Assembly (NCBI GenBank): GCA_018398765.1
Contig: JAHBMJ010002738.1
Coordinates: 51,566-115,565 of the forward strand
DNA from: Chromera velia
Taxonomy: Eukaryota > Sar > Chromeraceae
Direction of reading: 5' to 3'
Length of the DNA: 64,000 nucleotides
Shown in pieces: positions 49,376 through 61,053 of the stretch (the stretch's first letter is position 1; each line of letters starts with the position of its first letter). The position numbers and the translations under genes are program-made. The notes under the pieces were generated by a model. That model worked only from the letters and a program-made list of their open reading frames with translations, was not told where the DNA came from and searched no databases.

Positions 49376-52300
49376 AAGAAGGAAGGAAGGAAGGAAGGAA
49401 AGAAAGAAAGAAAGAAAGAGAAAGAAAGAAAGAAAGAAAGAAAAAGAAAGAAAGAAAGAAAAAGAAAGAAAGAAAGAAAGAAAGAAAGAAGAAAAAAAAA
49501 AAAGAAAGAAAGAAAGAAAAAAAAAGAAAGAAAAAGAAAGAAAGAAAGAAAGCATCATGAAGGTGTCCCTGCTGTGCTTCTACAGAACCACAGTACGCGG
49601 GTCCCCTTTTCATGTCTTACAATCATTTTTGTCCGTATGATCTGTGCATCGATCCATGCACGCGCAGGACCGTTCTCCTCATCGACTTTGAGTCCGTGAA
49701 GAAGATGACCGCGGAAGGGAGGCCCTTCTTTGAGAACTTTCTCAACTGCTCCAAGGTCTGTTGAATCACAGCACCAGTCGGAATCTCAATCGCTTTCTTT
49801 TCCTGTTTTGTTCTGTTCTCAGTTGCTTCGTCGAATCCTTTATGTTGATTACTCCTTCGTAACGTATGCGGCTGTCTCACTGGTGCGTGATGTGGTTTTA
49901 TTTCCTCGAGCTCAAATAAGAATGCCCCAGTCTCATTGTGCCAATTGAATTGGATGACTTCCATTCAGTGTGCGTCCAGCTGCCTCTCGTCACTTTCCTT
50001 CACTCGCTGCAACGTCACTCACCCGTCTGATGAATGCAGGCACCGGAAGACGAACTCTCTGCTCTTCTTCGAGCAAAGGTTGGGTTCCCCTCACAAACGC
50101 CTGAGGGCAATCCAGGGCCATCCGCAGCTCACTTTTCACAGGCCTCCACAACAAAGTCTCTTGCTCCTTCCGCAGCTGCCCCCGCATCTTCAAAGAGCTC
50201 TATTGAACCCGTTGCTGGCAGCACTGAGGGGCGGGGGGATGCCCTAGAACGAGAGGAGGGGAAGGTGACAGAGGGAAAATCTGAAGGGAAGGACTTTGAG
50301 AGTGACTCCGGCTCGAGTGACGGTTTCTCTTTCCTTTCCATGATGGATTCGGAGTCTGGGGAGGATGATTTGGACATGGAGGAAGAAAACGATCATCGGG
50401 TGGGGGGAGGGTCGGTCGAGGAAGAGGGCGACTGTGATGCCGACGGTAGAGCAGACTCTCAGAGACAGGGGGGAGACGGGTGGGTCGCCGTGTCCGGTAG
50501 GAAACGCCGGAAGGGGAAAGGGCGCAATGGGCAGGGAGACGGAGGGGGAAATCGTCCCTCGGAGCGTCAGGGGGGGAGGTCGGAATTGCTCCAAAGGCTG
50601 GGTCTGGGGGGAGGTCCGACAGGGGGGGGTGAAGAAAAGTCTAGCGCTGCTCATAAGAGTAGAGGGGGGGGGAGGGGGGATCGGGGGCAAGAAAAAGAGA
50701 AAGAGCGGTTCCTGTCACGCTGGTTGGAGGGGGAAGTGCAAGCCGTGTATGCACAACCAGAGAAACAATTTGGCTTTATTCGTCCCACAGTTGACATCCA
50801 TTCATCCTCTGTAGGTGCGTTTAACAGTGCCAAAGAGAGAAGAGGCCCTGGAGCGGAGGGGCAGGATGTCCATTTCCATTTTTCCTCTGTGATTGGAAAT
50901 GGAGGTCTCGATCTTGCAAAGGGTGACTTTGTGGTCTTCAAAATTGACCCGAATAGAAAGCCAAAGGGCGGGGGAAAGCACAGGAGCGAGAGTGCAGTCG
51001 CTGTGCGTGTGCGCCAATTCTCCTGTGACCCTCGAGACAGAGGGAGACTGGAGGAGGTCCGTAGAGTTTTGCGTCAACTAGCAAGTGGGAACAGTTCCTC
51101 GAGCCCTGGGGAGAGTGTCTCTGGTGATTGGCGTTCTCACACCTCTGTTTCGACTGAGGGCATGGGAAGGAGAGGGGGTGTGTCCTCCAACAGGGAGACT
51201 CCCATTAGGGCGGCAGCAGAGTCGGAAGCACTCTGGATTTTGGTGTTTGATTTTCTCTCTCAAGTGCGCATACAGAAAGAGAGAAGATACGGACAACAAA
51301 GCAAGGCCATCAGTGTACATCAGACAGAATCAGACAGGGTGTCAGAGGAGTTGTTTGATGAGGTCCTGTGGGTGTTTGGAGCTCTGGTGCAGAGTGATGA
51401 GGAAAAGCTTCGATTAGCTGGTGGAGAGACGTTCGAAGGGGGGGTTGGGTTGTCTGCTTGTCAGACGGCAGTGGAGGAAACTGCTTTTCTTCGTGTAATT
51501 GAGAGAGAGGCGTTGATGCGAGAATCCCCTGTGCAAGTGTTGCTTCAGAAGAGGATCAAAAAAGAGATCTCGAAGGAACGGGAGGGGTGTCTTGCCACTC
51601 GTCTCCTTCTCTCTCTAGCAACTACGGCACCTCACAGGGCTGTGGGGCTCCTCCCGATCGTCAAGGGGGGAGTAGAGGGGCGGGGGGGAGGTGGTCTACG
51701 CGACTCGGCTATCGAATCTGCGTCTGCCTCCTTTCGGGGCAGGCTCCTTTTAACGAGACTTCTTGAGGTCTTTGCGCTCTCGGCTGCTTCGGTGAGTCGG
51801 GAAGGGAAAAAGAATTTTTTTTTTGTCGTAGCTGATCGACTGAACCGATCATGCCACTGGAGTTTGCAATGGCCTGCGCTCCAGCACTTCTGTCCATTGG
51901 GGTGCTCTGTTTCTGTTCAAATACAAAATCTCTGGGTGCGTTTGTGCCGTAAATTCTGGTCTTTTTTCTCTCTCTCTATTCTCTTGAGAAATGTCTCCTC
52001 TTGCTCCTTTGTTCTTTCTATCCTTCGGCGTGCAGAAGGGGTTTCTCGACTATCGGACTCTTCCCCGAGTACCCTCAGCAGTGGAGGTCGCAGGCGCAAG
52101 TGCCCTGAAATCTTATCTTACAGACTTTCGGAGACAGAGGGGGAGAGGGCAGAACAGGGAGCTCGACAGTCTGCACCTTCCTGGGCTGTCTTCAAGTGGA
52201 CCCGGCGGGTCTGGAGAGTCGTTGCTGACAGAGACGGGCGGGCTGCCCCAACTGAGGGTCAAGGAGAAATACGAATCTGCACACGAATTTCTTGACGCAA

Positions 52301-55300
52301 TGGTCAGTCAGTTTGCATGCATGCAGCCAAGATTGATGGATTGATTCAATTAGTGCATGTGGAAGGGGGGGGAAAGGGGATACATGCCGAAAGAATCAAA
52401 GACCCTTTGAATTTTGCAATGCTCCCTGATTCTCTGAATTCAATCAAAGATTTCTGGTCGTTTGACTGAGCAGAGCTGCGTAGTTTTGGTTGTCGCTTGG
52501 ATCACCTGAATTCTGCAACTGGCGATCATTTTGTTTTTGCTCTTCTTCGTTTTCATCCAAGCCTGCCTCCCTCTTCTGCTGGCCTCTTTCCCCTTTTTCT
52601 TTGCTTCAGGTGAGGCTTCTCCGTTTTGAGTGCTTTGCCGCCTTGTTCAAAGGTATTTCTGACCTCCGCAACGGCACCCTGGATCTGAGAGACATGGCTG
52701 TGCATGACGCCCGTCTCGTCGCTCTCCGATTTGAGTCAGCAGGGGAGGGGGGAACAGCGTTGATGCCCCGCAGCCAGGCGAGGTGGAACTCCGCCCCTGC
52801 TCTCCAACTGGTCCTCAAAGTCGACCCGAGGAGGCCCGTCAGGGACTGGAAACGGTCGCGTAACCTGATGTTCGGAAACCTGATTGCGATTGCGCGTGTC
52901 TTCCGGGGCTCGGGGGGGATCCGAGTTTGAGGATCCCGTGTGGGCCACTGTGGCTGTGAGGTCTGTTGAGGTGATGAAGAAAGAAAGGCTGGTGGCTGTG
53001 GAGCTGGTTGAGGCGTCAGATCTCTTGAAAACAGTGCGCAGACTGTCGGGAGGTCATCTGGTGGTTGTCGAGTCCCCCACCTACTACAGAGCTCATGCTC
53101 CGGTGTTGACAACTCTGCAGGGTGTGAGCCCTGAGGCGCTCCCATTTGCCTCGGAGTTTCTGCAGGGGAGGCTACAGGAGGACATGTCCCTCCCCTTCCA
53201 TGACTTGACTGTGGACTCCTCCGTTCTCGTGGGTGACTCTGTAGAACGGAGGGATTTGCGGGGGATAAGTGAGCTTCTGTCGGGAGTGCACGGGTCCCGT
53301 TTGTCGTCAGGATTGAGCGGGGTGCAGGAGGAGGGAAAGGGGGGAAGTTTGCGTCTCTCTGAACTCAGAACGGCAGAAAGATGGGAACAGGTGTGTGAGA
53401 GAATTCGGACACAAAGGGCGGAACAGTCCAAACGTGCTGTGCCCTCTTCCGAAAGTCTCGAAAAGCTCAGCGAAGAGCAGCTGGCCGCACTCAGACACCT
53501 TCTCACACACCGGGTGGCGGTGGTGCAGGGTGCGCCTGGGACTGGAAAGACTTCCCTAGCGGTCAGGTATCTTCAGTTGATGCTCTCTGAGTCCCAAAAG
53601 CTTCGGGTGCTTGTGGTTACGTACAAAAACTTTGCGCTTGACGAGCTTTTGTGGAAGCTCATGAAGCGTGTGCCATCTCTGGAGACACGCATAGCTCGGA
53701 TAGGAGCACGATCCCAAGAACACCCAGAACTAAACGAACGAAACCTGCATGGGAAAGCCGGGTTGAGAAAGGAAGTCAACGCGCGAGACCTGCGCGAAGA
53801 GCGCCGTCTTCTTTTGCAAGAGGGAGAGACTGCAGTGTCGGAACTCCGAAACGCCTTCCACCAATTGAGAGACTCAGAGAGGATCCGCAAACAAGTGTGG
53901 ATCTCCTCAGCCTCTTTGACCGATCTGTGCAGCCTCCTCATAGGCTTCGCTCGCACCGCAAATCTGCGTGGACCGAAGCGGCAGGCAGTAGAGAGAACGG
54001 CAGTTTCGTTTCTTTCGGACTTGGAATCGGAGAGACAGGCCCTCCTCGAGTCCGTCTCTGTCTCTGCTCCTGGTGGGGTTGCGGAGGAGGAGGCAGATCG
54101 TGTGTACAGCATTGCCTCCTCTCTGGGGGCTTTCTTGCTGCATTTGGTGAGTGAGAATGATCGCCCTGCTGTGAAGGCCACAGAGTGCGTGTGCGATGCT
54201 CTGGACGCCTGGACACCCCCCGAGTCGCTCTTCCGTCAGATGGACCAGCAGGCCGAGGGGGCCTCCTCCTCTCAGCAGAAATTCAGTCAGAAGAGTGCTG
54301 TTGGAGACAGGAGGCCTTCTCCCTCTGAAGCAACAAGGGGCGAGGGGGACGGGGGACTGGGCGTCCTGTCCTCGCTTGAGACTCGTGCAGAAGAGAGAAG
54401 GAGAAAAGAGCTCTCAAACTCACAAGCCGCAGCGGCGAGTCAGTGCAAGGGGGTAAAGGCAGAGGAGGCAGGAGAGGGAGAGGAGGCAGACGAAGTGGGG
54501 GACGATTACGAAGAGGCAGAGCAGGATCGTATTGCCGCATTGGGAGTTGGAATGTCTATGGGGGGTCGAGGCAGGGGAGCAGACTCGAAAGAGGAGATAG
54601 AGAATTTCCATAAGAGTCTTTTTACCTCTCCACGCGTCTCCTGCAGACGCCTCGGATAGTCTCCAGGGCCGTCCCTCCCCCCCTTTCCCCTCCCACCTCG
54701 CATCCAAACTCGGGGAGGTGCACGCAGAAGAAATTCGGCATCAGGTAGAGGAAGGGGATGGAGGTGTGTGCGGTCTCTCCGCCGAGTTGCGCGTCGTGTG
54801 GCTGACATCTCTGGGGAAGCAGGTCAGAGACGCGGCTGAGAGATTACACGACGCTGCAGTGGAGAGGGTCGAGAGATGCACGCAGAAGCTGGGGAGGATC
54901 GAGAGGCGACTGGAGCTCCAGGTCCTCACAGAGAACACGCAGGTGAGAACAAAGAACCGGACAGCGGACAGTAGAACCTGCATGATGGAGAGAGACTCGA
55001 TTCCTCAATTGACGATGCAGACTGGATAGATATCTGCATCATCGTTTTGTTGTCCCCTCGGGAGAATCCGTTTCTTGATAATGAAGTGCCTGCACCTCAT
55101 CGAAAACACAGAGCGGTGTGGACGATTCGTCCCGTAGACTAATTGCTATGCATGAATTTTAGTGATTGTACACCTGCATGTGCGTATATGAGATTATGCA
55201 TGCAAGTTCTGGGTGTGACCAGCACAGGGGCGTGTCTTCATCAGGACCTGATAGAGCAGTGGGGTCCGGACATCGTTCTCTTCGAGGAGGCCGGGGAGGT

Positions 55301-58300
55301 CCTCGTGCCGCAGGTGCGTGAGAGTGAACGCGAAATCGATCATCGTCATTTGTCTGTGGATTGTGTGGACGAATCAGTGAGAAAATCACATTTTAGCGAG
55401 AGCAGCTGGTGAGGTCCTCCAGATCATGCAGCCGAAAACATATTTTCATTGATTGGTTGTGTTCTTGGAAGGCACATTCGTCGGTTCGACAGTACTTTTC
55501 TTCCTCGAATCTTTGCCAGTCAAGGGAGATGTGACACTCCTCCGACAAACGTGGTCATTCATCTCCTGTTGCTGCTTGAGCTCTACACACATGCACAGAT
55601 GCCCTTATCCAGTCAGCTTATTGATACAGGGCGAGTGCCTTGACGAACTGCCCTGTCCGTTCGCGTTTTGAATGCAGGTCCTCGCCTGCTGTGTGGCCCC
55701 CAGGACTCAGCAGCTTGTGCTCATCGGAGACCATCAGCAGTTGCCTCCAAAGGTCGAGACGTTCGTCCTTGCAGAGAAACACAATTTTGCGGTGAGGAAA
55801 ATGATTTCACTTATCATTTTTCCTTTCATGAAGTGTCTCTTCTCTTATTTCTCGTTTCACGACCTCTCTCCCTACTTCCTCCCTTCCTTCCTCCCTTCCT
55901 TCCTTTCTTCCTTCGTTTTTCCCTAGCTTTCTTGCGCCCTCTTCTTAGACGGCCCGATCGTTGGACCCTGTGCCGTCCGTCCACATGCAATGCGAACGTA
56001 AAGCGCCTTGTAAGGCAGATGCGCCTCTTGGGTGGTACTTCCTATGTAAATGTTCTCGATTCTGCTTGTCTGTCTCTTCTCTGCCTCCCTGCCTGCAGAC
56101 AAGCCCCATGAAGCGTCTGATCGAGTGCGGCCTTCCTTTTGTGACTCTGATGACACAGAGCCGCATGCACCCTGAGATCTCCACGCATCTCCGAGGCCAC
56201 AGTGGGTACCCGAACCTGAAGGACAGCACCTCTGTCGTGTCCGACTCGGCCCTGAAGCCTGTGCCGTGCCTCAGCCAGAGAATATTTTGGTGGGACTGCA
56301 ATGCCCCGGAAGACGAAGGCCGCAGTCCGCAGAACGAGGGCCAGGCCGCTCTGGTCGTGGCAGCCGCCCGTTTTCTCCTTGACTTTTCGGGTCTCAGTGC
56401 CAGCCAGCTGACAGTCCTGGCGCCCTACACAGGTCAGGTGTTCCTTCTCAAAAGGAGATTTGCTGAAGTACCGAAGTTGAGGGAGTGGCAGTGCAACCAC
56501 TGGACAGATTTCAGGGGAATGAGAACGAGATCATCATCGTTAGTCTCACTCGATCAAATCGCCGTAGAAAAAAGGGATTTTTGGATTCCGACAGGGAAGG
56601 GAGGGCCAGGAGAATTGTCCTGCAGTCAAGAGCGAGACGCCTCGTCATACTAGTCGGAGATGCCTCTTGTTTCAGATTTGCACAGCTTCCCCGTGTCCGT
56701 AAGGGAGGCGCGGAAGTTGACCAGTCCCGTCCCTCCCGCACATGGGCCCCTCTGCTCGCATCCCTTGAGAGTGCTTCCCCCCCCGCTGTGGGAAAAGGAC
56801 TCCCGATACACTGTCCCCGGCATCCCACACAAACCAGGCTGCAGGTCGTGAGTGCCTCTGAGTTTCCGTCTGACACGAACCCCCTGTGCAGGCTGCGTTG
56901 CGGGGCCCCGATGGGATGTCGGATTGAAGGTCACCAATGCACCCGTCTCTGTCATGAAGACAGGGTCGACGTCCATGGGGCAGAGCAATGCAAAGCGATC
57001 GTGCAACTGGTTTGCACCACCTCGAGAGGTCCGGGATTGGGCCCGTGTGGGGCTCTTTTGAAGCGAAAATGCTGTGAGAGCGATCGGTCTGCCATGGCAC
57101 GCTGTACTGCAGTTGTCCAATTCCCCTGTCAGACTCTCCGTGAGGGGTGTCCCTGCGTTCTTTCAAGGGAGTGCAGACAGGACCCTAAATCAATCCCCTG
57201 TAGGCGGCAGGTGAACTTTCGGTGCAAAAACTGTCTGGGGCCTCTCGTGAGGGAGTGCTCGCAGAGAGAGACGCAGATACAGTGCGAGAGGAAGGTGGGT
57301 GAAGTGCCTGTGCGGGGGTGACTCTACGATGCGGGGATGTACACATGCACGTGGGGGCGCCCTAGCTTGCGGATCCGGGTGTGCATGTTGGTGCATTCTT
57401 CTGCAGTTTGATTTCGAGCGTGAAGCGCCTTTCGGCGCAAAGCTTGTGTCTCTGCATCAACCGCAAGGCCTCCTTACTTGTCCTCTGACTGCCTTCATCT
57501 GACTCTTAATAGAGTTCGCAGCTCCGCATTCGACATCACTCATCCCACTGTATTCTTGCCTTGATTGGATGTGCGTGCAGATATCTTTCCCCTGCCCGAA
57601 CAGCGCGCAGGGGTGCAGAGAGAAGCTGGTACGGAAATGCCACGAGGACCCGAGCAACGTGCGGTGTCCGAGAGTTGTGCAGTTCCCCTGCAAGGACTGC
57701 AAGCAACCTCTCTCTCGGAGGTGGGTTTGGAATCTATCTGTGGGCCTGCGCAGTAGTCAGATGGTGCGGTTAAGACGGCGTAGAGCAGACAGCTTCGCTC
57801 AAATCCAAATCCAGCTGCTCTTTGGATTGCCCGATAAGAGGCGGAACTTCTCTTACCATCATTGCTGCCATGGGTATCTCTCACAGCAGGAAATGGTCCC
57901 TCCCTAATTTTCGTCTTCGTCTATCCTTTTCATTGGCTTCTAGATCCGCATCGTTCGTCAGGTTTGTCACTGCTGTCCCGGAGCTTCTTCTGCCTTCTTG
58001 GGTTTGAGCCTGGGTGTTTGGTCGTGACTCTCGTATTCCTCTCCAATTCCTCCGATTTTGTGTATGCATGTAGCCTCACCATTAACCCGATTTTGTGTAT
58101 GTAACCTCAACATTGGCCGATGTGTGACCGAGTCGGACGGACCCCTTTCAGGTGCCAGGTCCTGGAGAGCTCTGTGAAGTGCGAGAGGATCGTTGATGTT
58201 GCCTGTCAGAAGGCGGGGCATCCTCTCAGACGGAAGTGCTGTGAGCCTACGAAGCTGCCGAGGTGTCAGGCGGGCTGCACGAGGAAGTTGGACTGCGGCC

Positions 58301-59476
58301 ACCTGTGTGTGGGGGGAGAGTGTTGGGAGGAGTGTCTGTCCTCTCGAGACTGCAGAGAGTGCAGAAGGATCCGGAGAGAAGAGGAGCAGCAGAGGAAAAG
58401 ACTCGAAAATGAAGTCAGCTTGGCGAGTGAAGGAGTGAGTGAGTGAGTGAGTGAGTGAGTGGGTGAGTGAGTGAGTGAGTGAGTGAGTGAGTGGGTGAGT
58501 GAGTGAGTGAGTGAGTGAGTGAGTGGGTGAGTGAGTGGATACCTTCGCCGGCGTCATTCTTGACGGAATTGGTGCATTGTTTTTTTGCGTTCTGTAGGTG
58601 TGCATCAAGAAAGGTTCTTAGCATCTGCAGACGAAACCTCGATTTTAATGTATTGGTCCAAAACAATTTGGTTTGCTTTCTTCATGATGCAGGCACGGCA
58701 GGCCGAGAGGGCGGCTGTGGAGTCGCAGCTGCAGCTCCTCAAGAGAGAAGGACGTCAGAAGGTCGAGGCTGTGGTGAAGGGGTCCGACGGTTGGGACGTT
58801 CTTTGCAGCAGGATGAAACGTCTGTGTGTCGGGATGGAGTCTGAAGTCGTGGTGGAGTCTGTCCAGAGGGTCGTCAACGATTTTAGACACTCACAGTGGA
58901 TGCAGGTCTGTCTTTGTTTCTGTATGCCTGCTTTACAACTAGCTTCACACTCTACAGCTGCTTGTGTTCATGTCGTCTTCTCTAACATCTGTTCGTACGT
59001 CCGTCACAGAAGAAAAAACAAAACAGAATTCCCACCTAGTTCGTTGGCTCGTGTGGTCTGCTTCCTTGCTCTCTTTTTGATCGCCTGGCCGGTTGGTGCA
59101 CTCTTGCATATGACTGTCCACTGCCCGCCTTTCTTGTCTGCATTGACTGTTCTCTTCTCTTCTCTCCTTTTTTCTTTTCTCTTCTTTTCTTTTCTCTTTT
59201 GTTTTTTTCTCTTCCAGAAACCAAAGTTTGCATGCTTCATGTGCCCGTTGATCAACTCTCCATCGATCAATCAATCGATCTCTGCAGTACCGACTGGCGA
59301 TGAAGCAGCCCCTCTCTCCGAGTCAGGACCTGCTTCGGCTGCACACCGGTGGGGGAGAGGGGCTTGCAGAGAGCCTGGCAAAGAAAAGACCCGAGCGGCA
59401 CCCTGTTGAGCTCTCAGCCCAACTTGATACAGACAGACTGGTCCTGGCCTCTGCGCCTTCTCATGCGGGAAGAGAG
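46582..59476 (+). CDS. ZNFX1-like SF1 RNA helicase with cold-shock-like domain and NFX1-type / cysteine-module C-terminus
   Basis: About 17 exons encode roughly 2,575 residues. Exons 46582-46869, 47249-47318, 47670-48100, 48229-48295, 48390-48678 and 49668-49755 give an unrecognised N-terminus. 50040-51791 includes a cold-shock-like region (EKQFGFIRP, DVHFHFSSV, GDFVVFKID). 52036-52302, 52610-54564, 54647-54942, 55207-55313, 55678-55791 and 56099-57294 carry ZNFX1 signatures: DYRTLPRVP, Walker A GAPGTGKT, motif II LFEEAGE, motif III IGDHQQLPP, QSRMHPEIS, motif V RFQGNENEIIIVSLTRS and motif VI SRARRLVILVGD. Then come CPRHP and cysteine modules (to 57294, 57581-57720, 58152-58413) and a helical tail (58693-58905, 59288-59476). 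Known relatives bind and unwind RNA in antiviral or small-RNA pathways. Two frame breaks occur, at 52912-52918 (G7) and near 56484; the donor of the 52610 exon and the 55207 junction are unsure. It may run on into the PARP domain at 59816. Confidence 0.82.
48818..49206. repeat. Five tandem copies of a 79-bp unit in an intron
   Basis: Units start at 48818, 48897, 48976, 49055 and 49134, an exact 79-base period. They contain AACAGCATCAGACTTGAGG, TACGGGTCACAGTGCACAAG and CTTTCCAT, with only a few differences. They lie in the intron between 48678 and 49668 of the ZNFX1-like gene. Confidence 0.92.
49311..49554. repeat. (GA)n-(GAAA)n polypurine tract
   Basis: About 240 bases of GA, GAAG and GAAA units lie in the same intron as the 79-bp array. 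Open frames through it are artefacts of the repeat (Arg/Lys/Glu or Phe/Leu/Ser). Confidence 0.9.
58432..58539 (+). repeat. (GTGA)n tandem array in an intron
   Basis: Roughly 27 units of GTGA with occasional GGTG lie just after the donor at 58413/58414. The array contains more than twenty copies of GTGAGT, a perfect match to the 5' splice-site consensus. Confidence 0.9.
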
Positions 59477-59815
59477 GTGAGTGCCTCGGTGGTGATCTTC
59501 GAGTCTCTCCTGGGTCACCCTCGCGTTCTCAAGAGGAAAAGGAGTGAAGCCGAAACATGCGAACTGTTTCGTCGTTACCAAGGCGACCTGCACAGCGTGC
59601 ATGTGCCTGCGGGAGGAGACAGGCGCCACGATTCCTTTTGGCTGGCTTCCCACTTCCTGTGCATGCCGGTAGCAGTGTTTCACATCAAAATTAAACGGTC
59701 TCAGAAAGCAGTCGTGCCGTCAGTCTCCCAGCCACCGCATTGGCTCCACAGCCTCGACAGCCGACACCTGCTTCTTGTTCCTGTTCAGGATAGGAACGAA
59801 ATGAAGGGGCTCTAA

Positions 59816-60583
59816 ATGGCGTTGGAGGTCCAGAACCGGGGTTGGTTGGGCTCTGGGAGGGACCAGACGGAGGCGGGGAGGTACAATAACTTGAGGGCTG
59901 CACGCGCGTGGCGTGTGCAGTCTCCGGTCCTGTGGCTGAAGTTTGCAGCGAAGCGAGAGGAGGTCCGGGTTTTTGCGAAACGCTTTCCTCGGGGGTGCGG
60001 GGAAAGACCATCACTCTGGGAGAAGCCCCAGAAGGCCGGCACACTTCTGCCTGTAGGAAAGGACCTAGACCCTCGAGTAAACGAGGCTCTCCTCTTCCAT
60101 GGGACCTCCCCCCAACTAGTCCTCTCCATTCTTGAAACAGGGTTCAATGAACGATTTGCGGGAAACTCAGCTGGGACCGCCTTCGGGTGTGGGGTGTACC
60201 TTGCAGATGACGCGGGGAAGAGTGACCAGTACGTCTCGTGTGATCGCAAGTTGGACCCTAGTTCCGAAGTGCACCAGGCATTCTACAGAGGAAAACAGAC
60301 CCCCAACGGGGAGAAAGTCGAACACCCTGAAAACGTGTTCTATCTCTTCCTTTGCAGGGCAGTGCTCGGCTTTGTGGTTCCGTACACCTCTTCACCTTCA
60401 GTGTTCCAGTCCGCAGAGAGAAAAGAGCTCATTCCCATTCCAGGCACGTCCCCGCGCGTTCACCACCACTCGCTTGTCGTGCACCCAGGGTCAACAGTTC
60501 AAAGGTATCGGGAGATCGTAATCACGCATGGAGAGAGGGTCTACCCGGAGTATTTGATTGCCTTCAAAAGGGATCGCATTTAA
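59816..60583 (+). CDS. PARP catalytic (ADP-ribosyltransferase) domain protein or C-terminal domain of the ZNFX1-like gene
   Basis: An uninterrupted 255-codon frame ends at TAA 60581-60583. It starts like other PARP catalytic domains (RVQSPVLWLKFAAKREE). The NAD-binding His is in LLFHGTSPQL, the Tyr in FGCGVYLADDAGKSDQYV, and the third catalytic position is Glu in VYPEYLIAFK, the same arrangement as tankyrases (PEYLITY). The triad is therefore H-Y-E, which in known PARPs allows chain formation. A short insertion precedes HPENVFYLFLCRAVLG. The ATG at 59816 lies directly behind an in-frame TAA (59813-59815), and the frame upstream is the one that runs on past the 59476 donor of the ZNFX1-like gene. 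Either this is a separate small PARP gene, or an intron removes the TAA and it forms the C-terminus of a helicase-PARP fusion. Confidence 0.85.
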   Translation: MALEVQNRGWLGSGRDQTEAGRYNNLRAARAWRVQSPVLWLKFAAKREEVRVFAKRFPRGCGERPSLWEKPQKAGTLLPVGKDLDPRVNEALLFHGTSPQLVLSILETGFNERFAGNSAGTAFGCGVYLADDAGKSDQYVSCDRKLDPSSEVHQAFYRGKQTPNGEKVEHPENVFYLFLCRAVLGFVVPYTSSPSVFQSAERKELIPIPGTSPRVHHHSLVVHPGSTVQRYREIVITHGERVYPEYLIAFKRDRI

Positions 60584-60627
60584 TCTATATCGCGTTTAAC
60601 GAAAACACACATGAAACAAATGATGGT

Positions 60628-60630
<3 letters not shown>

Positions 60631-60667
<37 letters not shown>

Positions 60668-60691
60668 GGTGTGTGTGTCGGTGTGTGTGTC

Positions 60692-60730
<39 letters not shown>

Positions 60731-60775
60731 GTAGGTGTGTAGGTGTGTAGGTGTGTGTGTGTGTGTGTGCGTGTG
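60631..60775. repeat. (GT)n microsatellite with CGGT and AGGT interruptions
   Basis: About 145 bases of GT repeat lie some 50 bases beyond the PARP stop codon, in its likely 3' UTR or just past it. Confidence 0.9.
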
Positions 60776-61053
60776 TTTTTGTTTCAATTACATGTTTCTT
60801 TTTTGTCAAATGTGTATGTAAAGCTAATTGACATTCAAATTTGAAGTATTTGAGTTTCAGAATATTTATGCATAAATTTAATTACAATTTTATACATGCA
60901 CTTCTGGGTATACACTTAGTTTTTGATATAGAAAAAAAAAAACCAAATTATTGTAAATTAGGAATTTGGATGAATTAGGATAAATTTAAGATGTTGTAAA
61001 TTTCGAATTATACCAAATTGCATGCATACCAGTAGGCCCAGGGTATATTCCAA

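Noticed and set aside
49188-49640. Open frames through the GA/GAAA tract
   Set aside because: They are pure repeat translation.
52610-54564. Frame break as evidence of a pseudogene
   Set aside because: Helicase motifs are all intact before and after and the only damage in this exon is one base in a G run.
59866-59960. A 40-base intron with GTACAA...TGTGCAG in the PARP N-terminus
   Set aside because: It would remove residues that match the PARP start (AARAWRVQSPVLW) and is far shorter than the other introns here.
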